NCBI GenBank assembly: GCA_905480605.1
Contig: CAJQRD010000014.1
Span: forward strand, 1 to 60,061
Length of the DNA: 60,061 nt
Source: an uncultured Saprospiraceae bacterium
GTDB taxonomy: Bacteria > Bacteroidota > Bacteroidia > Chitinophagales > Saprospiraceae
Reading direction: 5' to 3'
In this document: in pieces, positions 1-8,961 of the stretch
Layout of the letters: the number at the start of each line of letters is the position of its first letter
Numbering within the stretch: position 1 is the first letter of the stretch
The notes under the pieces: generated by a model
Seen by the model: the letters and a program-made list of their open reading frames with translations, nothing else
What the model was told of the DNA's origin: nothing
Database searches by the model: none
Made by a program: the position numbers and the translations under genes

Positions 1-2
1 AA

Positions 3-125
3 CTAAATGATGTTAATCCCAGGGAGTGGCTCACTTATGTTCTTGAGAACATTAATGATACCAAAATAACAGAGATTCATAAGCTCTTACCCAATAATTT
101 TAATACTCCAAATCTATACATGTAG
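3..125 (+). mobile_element. IS66-family transposase, C-terminal end only (5' truncated by window edge)
   Basis: The window opens inside a reading frame in phase with base 3 that ends at TAG 123-125, giving about 40 residues. It contains N-P-R-E-W-L, then V-L-E-N-I, then H-K-L-L-P-N-N-F. This is the conserved C-terminal element of IS66 transposases, normally DP-x-W-L-x-D-V-L followed by E-L-L-P-x-N-W. IS66 transposases are DDE enzymes that move the element by cut-and-paste. The rest of the gene and element lies left of the window. I could not identify the terminal inverted repeat just after the stop codon. Family assignment is quite sure. Whether the element is complete cannot be judged here. 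Confidence 0.8.
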
Positions 126-257
126 ATGCTCCTACGGATACAGTACTCTTTCGTGTCTATCGATTGTTTACTATAATCCTTATTGACTGTTATCAGTTAA
201 TTAGATAGATTTTATTTGGATATTTATTCTATCATATTATTTCTTTAAACTAAAAAA

Positions 258-790
258 ATGGAAACTAAAACAACAGCAACATTCAAAACAATCGAATTAC
301 CAAAAAATACATTTGTTTACTTACGAAATGTTGGACCATATATGGGAGACACCGAATTATTGGAAAGACTCTTTAACGAAGTGATAGTTTGTCTAGCACC
401 CAAAAACTTACTTTCACCTTCCTCGGAATGCCCTTCTATGCAGCATGATGACTCTGAATCTGTTCCAACTTAGCAACAATGAATTAGCATAGGTTTACAA
501 TTCCAGAAGGAACCCAAGGTGAGGGTAATGTCGAAATCATATAAATACCTGAAGGCAAATTATTTGTAGGTGCTTTTGAAATTCTTTCAAACGAGTAAGG
601 GCAAGCATTGGGTGTAGTTATGAAACAGCCAAATGAAAACAATTTAACTATAAGAGGGGTAATGTATGAATCTTATAAAAACGATCCGAATCAACATCCA
701 AAAGGTAAGTTTTTTTATTCGCCAATTCATCTGTTAATGAAAAAACCTTCAATGATTTTAGTGCAAGGTATTTTCAAACAAAACACCTAA
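258..790 (+). pseudogene. GyrI-like (AraC effector-binding domain) protein, degraded
   Basis: An ATG at 258 opens a frame whose first 55 residues read like a GyrI-like small-molecule-binding domain (E-L-P-x-x-T-F-V-Y-L-R-N-V-G-P-Y near the N-terminus, H-D-D-S-E-S-V-P near the end), but it stops at 473. The homology continues in the frame of position 494, with T-I-P-E-G-T and E-G-N-V-E-I, then a TAA at 542, P-E-G-K-L-F-V-G-A-F-E-I, a TAA at 596, and finally Y-E-S-Y-K-N-D-P and H-P-K-G-K, typical of the last strand-helix of the family. One frameshift plus two stops make this a pseudogene. Intact members are about 150-160 residues and bind drugs or act as regulators. The 3' end overlaps the converging N-acetyltransferase gene. 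The exact end is uncertain. Confidence 0.75.
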
Positions 791-1570
791 CTCTTTTTCT
801 GTAAAATCGAGAGTTAAAGAAAATTCATTTCTGAGCACCTCAAGCCAATCTTCCCCAAAGTCGACTTGCTTTTTAGCCACAACTTTTATCCCTTTCCGAA
901 TTGCCATTTTATTATTGAATAGTCCAATCCTCCCCTCCTTGGTATTTCTTCCGACAAATATATGACTGCAAAAATGTGATCTAGGATTCGTTGACATATA
1001 ATAGTTAGAAAGATATATATCTTCTTCTCCAATCTCCACATTCTCAAAACTATATAAATTGGCCCACTCCTTTTCAGTTTGTCTTTGAATCATGAATTGA
1101 TGGTCTGCAATTGGGACTACTCTAACCATTCCATCTTTGTCACTGACCGGTGATGATACATTTATGTCTAAAGGAATACTAGAAATGAGTCCCCCAAAAC
1201 CAACATCAGTTACATAAGTTCTTCCTTCCAATTCAACCAAATGTGCCAAGTGATTTCTAGGTGGAATTCCTTTGGGATTGCTTAACCAAACTCTTGCTAA
1301 AACTGGCTTAGGGAAAAATCCTATCGACTTTAATAGTTCAGCATGTAAAGTGTTGAGTTCAAAGCAATATCCTCCACGCTTTTTTACTACAACCTTCTCA
1401 AACAGATCATGATAGTCTAGTGAAATTTTTCTGCCTAACGCTATATCTAAATTTTCAAATGAAATATTTTCTACATGATGTTCTTGTAGCTTAGTTAAGC
1501 CCTCTAAATTAGGATTACAAATATCGAGATTTATTCTACTTAGATACTCAGTTTTTTCAGGGTCCTTCAT
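758..1570 (-). CDS. nat: Arylamine N-acetyltransferase
   Basis: A 270-residue cytosolic enzyme of the arylamine N-acetyltransferase family, which moves an acetyl (or longer acyl) group from CoA to aromatic amines, hydrazines or related acceptors through a cysteine thioester. The triad sits in its canonical places: Cys69 in R-G-G-Y-C-F-E-L-N, His107 in P-R-N-H-L, and Asp122 in V-T-D-V-G-F-G-G. The 69/107/122 numbering is the same as in the well-studied enterobacterial enzyme. Length is normal (about 255-290), so it appears intact. The ATG at 1570 gives the expected N-terminal helix. It is transcribed toward the broken GyrI-like gene, overlapping its end. The MFS transporter lies 250 bp upstream on the same strand, so they are not clearly an operon. 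Physiological substrate unknown. Confidence 0.92.
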   Translation of the reverse strand: MKDPEKTEYLSRINLDICNPNLEGLTKLQEHHVENISFENLDIALGRKISLDYHDLFEKVVVKKRGGYCFELNTLHAELLKSIGFFPKPVLARVWLSNPKGIPPRNHLAHLVELEGRTYVTDVGFGGLISSIPLDINVSSPVSDKDGMVRVVPIADHQFMIQRQTEKEWANLYSFENVEIGEEDIYLSNYYMSTNPRSHFCSHIFVGRNTKEGRIGLFNNKMAIRKGIKVVAKKQVDFGEDWLEVLRNEFSLTLDFTEKELGVLFENTLH

Positions 1571-1817
1571 TCGATTAATTATTACCTACGTCTCCATGAA
1601 TGAGAAACCCGGGTTGTGCTTGAAGGAAGTATGATTTGTACTTCCCCAGTTAGAAAATATTTTTTCTCTTATCTAATACTCAAGAATATTACCAGGTGCT
1701 TTTAATTGTACCAGCATCTATACTTGCTTTTTTATGTGCTTGATATTTTGTTTTCTTCATTCTTTATTTACAATATTAGAAATAATTTATTTAGGACTTC
1801 CAAGTTCACTTCATATA

Positions 1818-3092
1818 TCAATTCTCACTCTCAACACTTTGCTTTCCATACAAATGAAAATAATACCAAGAGGCCAAACCACCGATAAATGAAAATATAG
1901 CCAACATATAAAAAACATGTTGATGACCTTGAGCACCAGGTGAATTGTCGAGAAGGTAACCCATAGCTGGTCCAGCGAAAATATCTGGGGTATATCCAAC
2001 AACTGATATTAGACCAACCGCCGTTCCAGTTAATATCAAAGGTATTTGTCCTCTCTCCATCACTGCAAAGTATAAAGAACGTGCTGCGTATATTCCTGTG
2101 GCCACAACCAAAATAGATACAAAAAAAAGTGCAGTTTCTGAATCTGTAATTATGCCTGTAGCAAACAATAAAGCACCAAAAAATGAAATCACAAAACTAA
2201 CCAACAACCAAAAAGTAGTTTGGGAGCGGTCTGCCAAAATGCCAATCATAACACCAATGATAGGACGGATAAATAACAACGAAGTTCCAACTTTCGCCGA
2301 TTGAATTTGATCATAAAGCATTACATCTTTTGCGTACAGTGAGAGCACATCTGTAATTTTATAACCAACATAAGCACACAAGATAATTATCATCAACAAC
2401 CAAACTGAAGGCAACTTCAAAACATCTTTAATTTGCGATGCCGTGATCTTTTCTAATATTATTTCAGATTCTATTTTAGGATCCATTTTCATAAAAACCC
2501 ACACCAACAGACCTACAAAGGCCACTAATCCAGAAGAGATTAAAATGACATATTTGAAGGCTGCCTTGCTTTCTGAAACTGTTGCAGCAGATATTTCTGA
2601 AGTAATAAAAAGAGCAAATACAAGAACGCCCATAGCACCAAACAGTGCACCTACTAATCCTCTCCCTCCGTCTAAAAACCCAAAAGCTTTGCCTTGAGAA
2701 GTTGAGCCTCCCCACACGCGCGTAGCCTTTATCATTGGAGCCCAGAATATAAAAATCGTCGTAAAGCCCCAATAACCGTAAAGTATTCTTAGAACTGTAA
2801 AGCTAGGAAAAGTAGCATAAACCAATCCACCTAATGCTGTCAACCAAAGTGCCGTTGCAATCAATTTTCTAGGTGGATACTTATCGGCCAAAGGACCTCC
2901 AAAGATATAGGACAACAAAGCCACTAAACCATAGACTGAAAAACATAAACCTAATTGAACATTGTCAAGTGCAAATGCATCAAGTACTGTTGGCCTGAAG
3001 ACTCGTGCAAGAACAAATGGTAAAATGAACACAGACTCTCCAGCCAATATCAGCAATAAGAGGTAATGCCACGGTGCTTTGTATTGATTCAT
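1818..3092 (-). CDS. Major facilitator superfamily (MFS) transporter
   Basis: A 424-residue inner-membrane protein with about 12 hydrophobic segments in two halves. The MFS signature between TM2 and TM3 is visible (G-G-P-L-A-D-K-Y-P-P-R-K, residues about 66-77), and a weaker copy follows TM8 (I-G-I-L-A-D-R-S). A charged cytoplasmic loop rich in K and E lies near residues 205-225, between the halves. The N-terminus is short, with the first membrane segment starting by residue 10, so the ATG at 3092 is plausible. Members of this subgroup carry sugar phosphates, anions or small organic acids by proton-coupled or exchange transport. The substrate cannot be read from the sequence. It is flanked by the N-acetyltransferase downstream and a gene-poor stretch with a KorA remnant upstream. 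Confidence 0.9.
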   Translation of the reverse strand: MNQYKAPWHYLLLLILAGESVFILPFVLARVFRPTVLDAFALDNVQLGLCFSVYGLVALLSYIFGGPLADKYPPRKLIATALWLTALGGLVYATFPSFTVLRILYGYWGFTTIFIFWAPMIKATRVWGGSTSQGKAFGFLDGGRGLVGALFGAMGVLVFALFITSEISAATVSESKAAFKYVILISSGLVAFVGLLVWVFMKMDPKIESEIILEKITASQIKDVLKLPSVWLLMIIILCAYVGYKITDVLSLYAKDVMLYDQIQSAKVGTSLLFIRPIIGVMIGILADRSQTTFWLLVSFVISFFGALLFATGIITDSETALFFVSILVVATGIYAARSLYFAVMERGQIPLILTGTAVGLISVVGYTPDIFAGPAMGYLLDNSPGAQGHQHVFYMLAIFSFIGGLASWYYFHLYGKQSVESEN

Positions 3093-3427
3093 TAGATATG
3101 GGGATTAAATACAAATTCAAAGAATAATCAAGTGATTTACGTCATTCTTATAATTTTCAATCGGGCTGTTTATTAGATCAAAAGTAAATCTCGATTTTAA
3201 ATTACATTAATTCTAAATCAAAACCAAAATTGATTCTTAATCATAAAAAAAGTACTCTACATCCCTATCCAAGTTTAGCGCTTTCAAAGACGATCACAAC
3301 GAGTGGTACAATAGCTATTATACCTCACTCTTGGAAAAACATATCAAATACTTTAATTCACTCCTTAATCAAAATACAATGATTCCTAGAGACATAAATT
3401 ATCCAGAATATATTAAACTCATTACAC

Positions 3428-3631
3428 GAAAACTATATTCGTGATGACATCAACTATATAGGTGTTCCTATGATACAGTTATCAATGGCCAACTATGATA
3501 CAGCACGGATTCAACAGCTCTTTAAAAAGATTATCTATGAAGGCGCAGTAGCAACTTTACTTGATATTGAAATCGATGTAGTCAAAGAAGTGATTGCGGA
3601 CCAATTTAAAAAGAAACCTAATTTCCTTTAA
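3428..3631 (+). pseudogene. Remnant of 2-oxoacid:ferredoxin oxidoreductase alpha subunit (KorA)
   Basis: In the 850-bp stretch upstream of the MFS gene, a plus-strand frame without its own start reads I-R-D-D-I-N-Y-I-G-V-P-M-I-Q-L-S-M, then L-F-K-K-I-I-Y-E-G-A-V, then L-L-D-I-E, and ends D-Q-F-K-K-K-P at TAA 3629-3631. This pattern (the I-G-V-P-M motif, an I-I-Y-x-G-A-x-x-A-L-L helix, then an E-V-I-x-D-Q-F end) matches, from memory, the gamma-type domain at the N-terminal part of Bacteroidota KorA-like subunits. No Rossmann or TPP-partner domain follows. Just upstream (about 3287-3444) a second short frame runs in another phase, ends in TGA and is not recognised. I interpret the segment as a gene scrap, not an expressed protein. 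Confidence 0.55.
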
Positions 3632-3942
3632 TTACAATGACTCGATAAATTAGGTGGATAGTGCACGGTCCAGCTTTAGCAATAATATATTAAATATGTC
3701 TTCTATAAAATCATCGCTAATTTCTTATGCAGATTCCCATCTAAAACTCAGAGTAAGAAAATCTTAGAAAGATAAACGTTAAAATAAAAGTAATTAGAAA
3801 ATAGTCTTGATTAGATCGATCATTATACTTTGTAGGAATCTCAATTTTCTCCTTCAAATTTTTCAGAAGAAATTTTTCATTGGTTTCTTGGTAGTTTTAA
3901 TCAAGGCCAACAGTCCTGTGTATTAACAGTATCTATACTAGC

Positions 3943-4515
3943 CTATAAAAATTGCTGTATATTCTTAATCATTCTGTGCGTTTTATAGTGTTTACAAAAT
4001 GCCGTATGATAACTATGATTACCAACAAATCTAACCTGTATTGCATTCCATTCATCACGCGTAAAACTAGCGTTATAATGTTTTAATTCTTGGTATAATT
4101 TTTCACTGAAAAAATTAAAATGTTTAGTGCCTAAATATTCCAAATCGGCATCTGCAAGTATTTTCTCAAGTAATGTCTTTGGATGCTGGGGGATTTTAGT
4201 TGCCATTATCATTCCACATATAATAGCAATACTTTCTTCTGAATAATTATAAGCTTTCAATTCTTTTCTCACAATTTTACAACCTATCGCCTCATGATTG
4301 ATATGCGATTTTATAAAACCTATATCATGATATATTGCAGCTATTTTTAACAACTCAATATTCTCTTTAGAAACACCTGACCTTTCAGCAATAAAGATGG
4401 CGCGCTTCAAAACATATAAAGTATGGTCGATGTTGTGATACGTTAAATGTTCAGGTAAATCTCTGTTTAACGTATCAGTTACATGCTTATATATAGTTTC
4501 AAACGATGCTTTCAT
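3943..4515 (-). CDS. HD-domain metal-dependent phosphohydrolase
   Basis: A 190-residue soluble protein with the HD superfamily metal-site layout: His31 in H-N-I-D-H, His63-Asp64 in I-Y-H-D-I-G-F, His74 in the next helix, and an acidic pair D122/D124 in A-D-A-D-L-E-Y-L-G. HD proteins hydrolyse phosphate esters such as nucleotides or cyclic nucleotides. Which substrate this one uses is not visible, and there is no RelA/SpoT synthetase or GGDEF-type partner domain. Its start codon overlaps the stop of the YitT gene (TAATG at 4517-4513), so translation is probably coupled and the two products may act together. Length is normal for stand-alone members. A hairpin terminator was not seen downstream. 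Confidence 0.85.
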   Translation of the reverse strand: MKASFETIYKHVTDTLNRDLPEHLTYHNIDHTLYVLKRAIFIAERSGVSKENIELLKIAAIYHDIGFIKSHINHEAIGCKIVRKELKAYNYSEESIAIICGMIMATKIPQHPKTLLEKILADADLEYLGTKHFNFFSEKLYQELKHYNASFTRDEWNAIQVRFVGNHSYHTAFCKHYKTHRMIKNIQQFL

Positions 4516-5489
4516 TAACGCCTGCTTTTTTTACTTAAAATACCACCATCTACTTCTGTAATATTCTGAATAAACATAAATGCTTTAGGGTCTGTAGCAG
4601 CTATTGCTTTTTTCATTTTATGCACTTCCAATCGGGTAACAACTGTAACAATTATATCGCAATCATGCTTTACATCAAACGATTTTGGCAAATTTCCTCG
4701 TTCACCTTTATAAACAGTAATCGCTTTATTAAATTGATTTACAATTAACGATTTCACAAGTTCAGAATTAGGCGAAATGATAGTTAAAGATATTAATTTT
4801 TCAAACCCATCAACCACGTAGTCTGAAACGCGTAAGGCAGTATAATAGGTTAATATAGAATACATAGCCTTTTCCAAACCTAAATAAAAGGCAATAATTA
4901 AAAATATTATGGTATTTATCGCCATAATAATTTCGGTAGTCGATAAACCAAACTGCTTATTGGTATATTCTGCAATTACCTCAAGACCATCTATAACACC
5001 ACCACTACGTATTACAAAACCAATACCCAAACCTACAAAAACACCACCGAAAATTGCCGTAAGAAAATGATCATGTGTTACCACTGGAACTTTAATAAAG
5101 TATAACGAAAACCCTAATATCATAACAGCTAGTAGAGAGTGTGCTGCAAAGTTTTTTCCTATTTTTCGATAACCAAGATATATAAATGGAAGGTTTAACA
5201 ATACAAGTGGCAAAGCAACTTCAATATGATAAAATTCATGCATAAGAATTGAAATCCCCAACAAACCACCATCAAAAAAGTGATTAGGAATCATAAATCC
5301 TTTTATGGCAACGACAGCAGAAAGAACACCTATGGTTTTTAAGAACACTGACTTAAATGAAAAAACATTTTTGATGCTTAAATGTTCAGAAGTACTATAA
5401 CTCATATGTTTATGATTAAATATAACACAATTTACTTTTGGTTGATCGACTAATTTCTTTAAAATTAAAGACATTTTCTGCCTTCGCAA
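4515..5489 (-). CDS. YitT family membrane protein (DUF161 + DUF2179)
   Basis: A 324-residue polytopic membrane protein. After an N-terminal tail come about five membrane segments (roughly residues 48-215) with the YitT-type G-G-L-L-G-I-S motif and the loop G-L-G-I-G-F-V-I-R-S-G-G-V-I-D-G, then a soluble C-terminal DUF2179 domain (about 235-320) ending in F-I-x-x-x-x-E-V-D-G-G. The family is widespread but its transport role is not settled. Start choice: the first ATG (5489) adds a polar tail unlike homologues. Met29 (codon at 5405) would give a more typical N-terminus, so the true start may be there. The stop codon overlaps the start of the HD hydrolase gene, indicating a two-gene operon. Confidence 0.85.
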   Translation of the reverse strand: MRRQKMSLILKKLVDQPKVNCVIFNHKHMSYSTSEHLSIKNVFSFKSVFLKTIGVLSAVVAIKGFMIPNHFFDGGLLGISILMHEFYHIEVALPLVLLNLPFIYLGYRKIGKNFAAHSLLAVMILGFSLYFIKVPVVTHDHFLTAIFGGVFVGLGIGFVIRSGGVIDGLEVIAEYTNKQFGLSTTEIIMAINTIIFLIIAFYLGLEKAMYSILTYYTALRVSDYVVDGFEKLISLTIISPNSELVKSLIVNQFNKAITVYKGERGNLPKSFDVKHDCDIIVTVVTRLEVHKMKKAIAATDPKAFMFIQNITEVDGGILSKKSRR

Positions 5490-5749
5490 AAAACATTCGA
5501 AATTGGTAGTAATTTAAAATTACACTTTCTATAAAAAGCATATACTCAACCAATAATTTGATTATCAAAATACATTGCAATTCCTCCTTTACATGTATCT
5601 TGTACTTTTCCTCAACGCTCAAAAGTATTCTTTTTTAGAGCACAAATCGTAAATTTACCTACAAAAAACATGACGAAATCCAATAAAAAAAATGCTTTCA
5701 CCCACAGACTTTGTGATTGAACCACAATTTTTCACCCAATTCAATTTCG

Positions 5750-7006
5750 TTAATCAATTACTATTTTCCTTACTTTTTCTGCGCCTCCACCTGTGGTTAG
5801 ATACAGAGCCCCATCAGAATCCATCGTCAATCCTTTTGTCAGGCTAAACTTGGCTAGGTGACCAGGTCCGTCTGTGCAACCAAAGGTACTGCCAGCAACT
5901 GAGGAAACAGTCCCATCAAAAGATATTTTTCGAACTGAAGAATTGTCAGAATCACATAAGAATATATTACCCGATGGGTCCACTATTAAACCTCTTATAG
6001 ATCCAAATTGTGCCATATTGATGGCCCCATCCAAAAATCCCTGGGTAGTTCCTGCAACTGTAGAGACAAAACCATCCGGAGTAATTTTTCGTATCTTATT
6101 GCCATCAGCAACCAATAATTCCCCTTCTTTATCCAATGCTACATCAATTGGACCTTCAAATTGAGTACTCCCGGCAATTGTAATTACAACTCCAGAAGGA
6201 GAGATTTTTCGTATTTTATAATTAAGAAGATCAGCTACGTAAACATTTCCAACGGAATCCACCGTAAGGCCAAATGGGAAGTAGAATTTAGCATTTTCAC
6301 CTGAACCGTCAGCATAGCCAGAATTACTACTTCCCGCAAGTGTGGTAACCATTCCGTCTTTTCCTATTTTTATTATAGAGTTGTCAACAGTCGCATACAC
6401 ATTACCGTCTTTATCAACCGTAATCCCACGAGGTATTTCTGGACCAATTGAATCCCAAGACCATACAGTGATCAGGGAGCCATCTGGTCTTATTTTTACT
6501 ATCTCGCGGAGGTGGTTTTCAGCAACATACAAATTCCCATCGGCATCTATATCTAGATCAATTCCACCATAGCTATGCGCAGTACTGACAGTAACATTGG
6601 GTATGTAATCTGGAAAAGTAATCACAAAGTCTTCTGAAGATGTAGCAGTTTGACCCATAGCTGTTACAGTGATTGGGCCAGTGGTCGCACCTTCTGGCAC
6701 GACCACATTTATGCGTTGCATGTTGATGCTGTCCTGATAAACAAATTCAGCTTCAGCTTCTGTTCCGTTGAACTTGACAATACTTGTATTTAAATGAGGT
6801 CCGGCACCTTCTTCAGATGGTACTGGAAGGATGAAATTATTACCACGCAAAGTTACATGCCTCCCAATCAATCCACTTCCTGGTGAAAAGCTATAGATTT
6901 CAAGCTTGGGTTCTAGAGTATCATCTTTGTGACACGATGATATTAATAACAAAGAGCTAGTGATCAGTGAAAAACCAATAATAACAATAATCCATTTTTG
7001 TAACAT
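5750..7006 (-). CDS. Lipoprotein with IPT/TIG domain and NHL repeats
   Basis: A 418-residue exported lipoprotein. A hydrophobic signal of about 22 residues ends in L-I-S-S-C, so Cys25 is the likely lipidated residue. Residues about 35-130 form an IPT/TIG immunoglobulin-like domain (F-S-P-G-S-G-L-I-G, then V-T-L-R-G-N-N-F). From about 135 to the end there are some five NHL-type beta-propeller blades, each with G-N-V/L-Y-V-A-D/E followed by I-R-K-I-x-P-x-G and an A-G-S/T strand. The TIG plus NHL arrangement is common in Bacteroidota cell-surface lipoproteins and probably mediates binding of carbohydrate or protein. No catalytic residues are evident. It has 260 bp of non-coding sequence on each side, so it is probably monocistronic. 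Confidence 0.88.
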   Translation of the reverse strand: MLQKWIIVIIGFSLITSSLLLISSCHKDDTLEPKLEIYSFSPGSGLIGRHVTLRGNNFILPVPSEEGAGPHLNTSIVKFNGTEAEAEFVYQDSINMQRINVVVPEGATTGPITVTAMGQTATSSEDFVITFPDYIPNVTVSTAHSYGGIDLDIDADGNLYVAENHLREIVKIRPDGSLITVWSWDSIGPEIPRGITVDKDGNVYATVDNSIIKIGKDGMVTTLAGSSNSGYADGSGENAKFYFPFGLTVDSVGNVYVADLLNYKIRKISPSGVVITIAGSTQFEGPIDVALDKEGELLVADGNKIRKITPDGFVSTVAGTTQGFLDGAINMAQFGSIRGLIVDPSGNIFLCDSDNSSVRKISFDGTVSSVAGSTFGCTDGPGHLAKFSLTKGLTMDSDGALYLTTGGGAEKVRKIVID

Positions 7007-7277
7007 AATTCATATTAGTTATTTGGTTGAATGTAATTACCCATAATATATGAAATTTACTAAGTTTTTACTTCTTTTACGCACTTAGAACGATTTATTA
7101 CATATGACATCTTCAGCTATTCTTCAAAAGAATTTAAACATTGATCTTCATTTTGTTTCTCTGAGGGTTATAATAAATATCAATTGTTAGCGGTATGAAT
7201 TGTTGGGAAGTTCGGAGCCACATCACTACAAAGTACAAAGAAGATTTAATGCACAAGTAGAATCTCAGTCAACCACC

Positions 7278-7631
7278 TCACCCTGTTTTTTTATCTAACA
7301 ACTCCTTTATACTTTTTGCTTTATCAGCCATATAAGAATCGGTCAACCATATCCCAAGCTTTGTTTTTTTGAAATGAATAATAAGGTTGGCTTTTCTATA
7401 AGATTCTGCATCAGGAAAATATGGAACTCCATTAAATATCCACGTAATAGCTCTTAACCATTTGGCTAGTTTTGGAAACCATATCTTATTTAATTCTATA
7501 GATTGTAAATCGTCGTAAGAGTAAAGACCGGAATTTCGTTCAGTTTGCCCATCAATTATTTTAAATCCATTTTCAAGAAGTTGGAATTCAATTTTTGGAC
7601 TTTTCTTTAAAAGAATATTTTCTCGCATCAT
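7278..7631 (-). CDS. Hypothetical protein, 117 aa, PH-like fold suspected
   Basis: A small protein without signal peptide. It starts with an M-M-R-E-N-I-L-L-K-K-S-P-K segment and continues as alternating polar and hydrophobic strands (I-E-F-Q-L-L-E-N-G-F-K-I-I-D-G), a Y-S-Y-D-D-L-Q-S-I-E-L motif, a short hydrophobic stretch (W-L-R-A-I-T-W-I-F-N-G) and a C-terminal helix K-A-K-S-I-K-E-L-L-D. This pattern resembles bacterial PH-like domains seen in Flavobacteriia, but I do not recognise a named family and assign no function. The second Met may be the real start. It stands alone between the NHL lipoprotein and the FNT channel. Confidence 0.6.
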   Translation of the reverse strand: MMRENILLKKSPKIEFQLLENGFKIIDGQTERNSGLYSYDDLQSIELNKIWFPKLAKWLRAITWIFNGVPYFPDAESYRKANLIIHFKKTKLGIWLTDSYMADKAKSIKELLDKKTG

Positions 7632-7852
7632 CTTTTTTTATTTCCAGTTAATTGTTACAATTTACTCAAAAAAAAAGGAGAAACAAACTGAGCTTGTGTT
7701 CATTGTCAATTCAATATATCTGTACAACTTGTCTGTTGCTCTTAAAAGTTCTTTTGAGTCGAATATAACAGCGAGCCGCATAGCATGATGACATGAGTAA
7801 TAGCACAGTTGACTTTCTAGATAATAGGCTGGCCAACAACCATTCTATCTCT
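7632..7852. other. Non-coding stretch, part of the 490-bp gap before the FNT channel gene
   Basis: The gap 7632-8121 between the 117-aa gene and the FNT gene contains only the RhuM-like scrap at 7853-7966. In this part all frames are short. No hairpin with a T-tract or repeat is obvious. Confidence 0.5.
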
Positions 7853-7966
7853 TCAAAACAATTCACTACGTTGAGCTTGATTTAGCTACACTGTCTCATT
7901 TCCTAATCTAGCTGCAACTATCGTTTCTATATCCTTAGATTTAAAAACTTCAATATTCCCAGACAT
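7853..7966 (-). pseudogene. RhuM-family protein, N-terminal remnant
   Basis: On the minus strand an ATG at 7966 opens M-S-G-N-I-E-V-F-K-S-K-D, then E-T-I-V-A-A-R-L-G-N-E-T-V, then TAG where family members have Trp, and then L-N-Q-A-Q-R-S-E-L-F before TGA. The N-I-E-x-F-K-S-K-D start and E-T-V-W-L-N-Q-A-Q-x-x-E-L-F continuation are the recognisable N-terminus of RhuM-type proteins (a family of about 330 residues found near restriction systems and in mobile islands). Nothing similar can be read further on, so only about 38 codons survive, with one nonsense codon. The assignment rests on recalled family motifs. Confidence 0.5.
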
Positions 7967-8121
7967 TTAGTAAACCAATAATTATCATAAGTACGACTTT
8001 TTGTCTTATGGATAACGTTTTGAACAGACGCTTCTTTTTTTGGTTTTTATTTTTTGATATACTTCTTATTATGGATTATGTTCTGAATATTTGTTTGTTA
8101 TTTATCGTATTTACGATGGCA

Positions 8122-8961
8122 TCATTCTTCTTTCTTATTGTCATTCAAATAGACGAACCAGTATACAAACCCAACCAATACTGCACCACCTATTATATTC
8201 CCAATAGTTACTGGAAACATGTTGTTTATAATAAAATTACTCCATGTTAGGTTTTCATACATTTCAGGAGAAGAGTTGATGCTTGCCCAGAATTTTTCGG
8301 GTGCGAAACTTTTTATCAGCAATGCTTTCGGGATGAAATACATGTTTGCAATACTGTGTTCAAAGCCTGCCACAACAAAGGCGGTGATAGGGAAAATTAT
8401 TGCCAGAATCTTCCCGCTTGTATTTTTCGCACTGAAACAAAGCCAAACTGCTAAGCAAACTAACGTATTACAAAAGATTCCTAAAATAATAGCCTCTACA
8501 AACCCCAATGAGCATTTGGTTTCTGCAATTCTCAAAGCTTTTGCTCCAATATCTCCAGTTCCAGATGTATACTGCTGTGAATAAAACATGAGAACGACTA
8601 TTGAAATTGCACCGACAAAATTACCGAAGAAAACAATAGACCAATTTCTTAAAACCTGACTTGTTTTGATTCTTTTATTTGCCCATGCCATTACAATGAG
8701 GTTGTTTCCAGTAAATAACTCTGCACCTCCAACGATTACAAGAATGAGTCCTAAGCTAAAAGCTAAACCCCCTATCAATTTTGTAAAGCTAGAAGAAAGT
8801 GTTATTTCCGCTGTAACTGTTGTTGCGAATATTGCTCCGAAAGAAATAAAAGCACCAGCTAAAATCGCCAAGACAAAAGTTTTCGAAAAACTTCTTTTTA
8901 CTTTTTTTATTCCTGTCTCCTCAGCTTGTTTAGCCATTTCACCTGGCATCAATGAATCCAT
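8122..8961 (-). CDS. Formate/nitrite transporter (FNT) family channel
   Basis: A 279-residue inner-membrane protein with the six-helix FNT fold, a pentameric pore for small monovalent anions such as formate, nitrite or hydrosulfide. Family marks are clear: G-G-A-E-L-F-T-G-N (residues 78-86), G-x-F-C-N-T-L-V-C-L-A-V-W (about 161-173) and the pore histidine His202 in G-F-E-H-S-I-A-N-M. The charged N-terminal tail (first 27 residues) and short acidic C-terminal tail fit cytoplasmic ends. FocA, NirC and HSC subtypes cannot be separated safely by eye, and no formate, nitrite or sulfite enzyme genes are adjacent. Length matches the family, and the gene stands alone. Confidence 0.92.
   Translation of the reverse strand: MDSLMPGEMAKQAEETGIKKVKRSFSKTFVLAILAGAFISFGAIFATTVTAEITLSSSFTKLIGGLAFSLGLILVIVGGAELFTGNNLIVMAWANKRIKTSQVLRNWSIVFFGNFVGAISIVVLMFYSQQYTSGTGDIGAKALRIAETKCSLGFVEAIILGIFCNTLVCLAVWLCFSAKNTSGKILAIIFPITAFVVAGFEHSIANMYFIPKALLIKSFAPEKFWASINSSPEMYENLTWSNFIINNMFPVTIGNIIGGAVLVGFVYWFVYLNDNKKEE

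Noticed and set aside
1603-1616. AACCCGGGTT palindrome between the N-acetyltransferase and MFS genes
   Set aside because: A 10-bp palindrome without loop or T-tract; could be an operator, but a single copy gives no support.
1706-1888. 60-codon plus-strand ORF overlapping the MFS gene end
   Set aside because: Low-complexity hydrophobic/Asn-rich translation, mostly antisense to the transporter gene and its short spacer.
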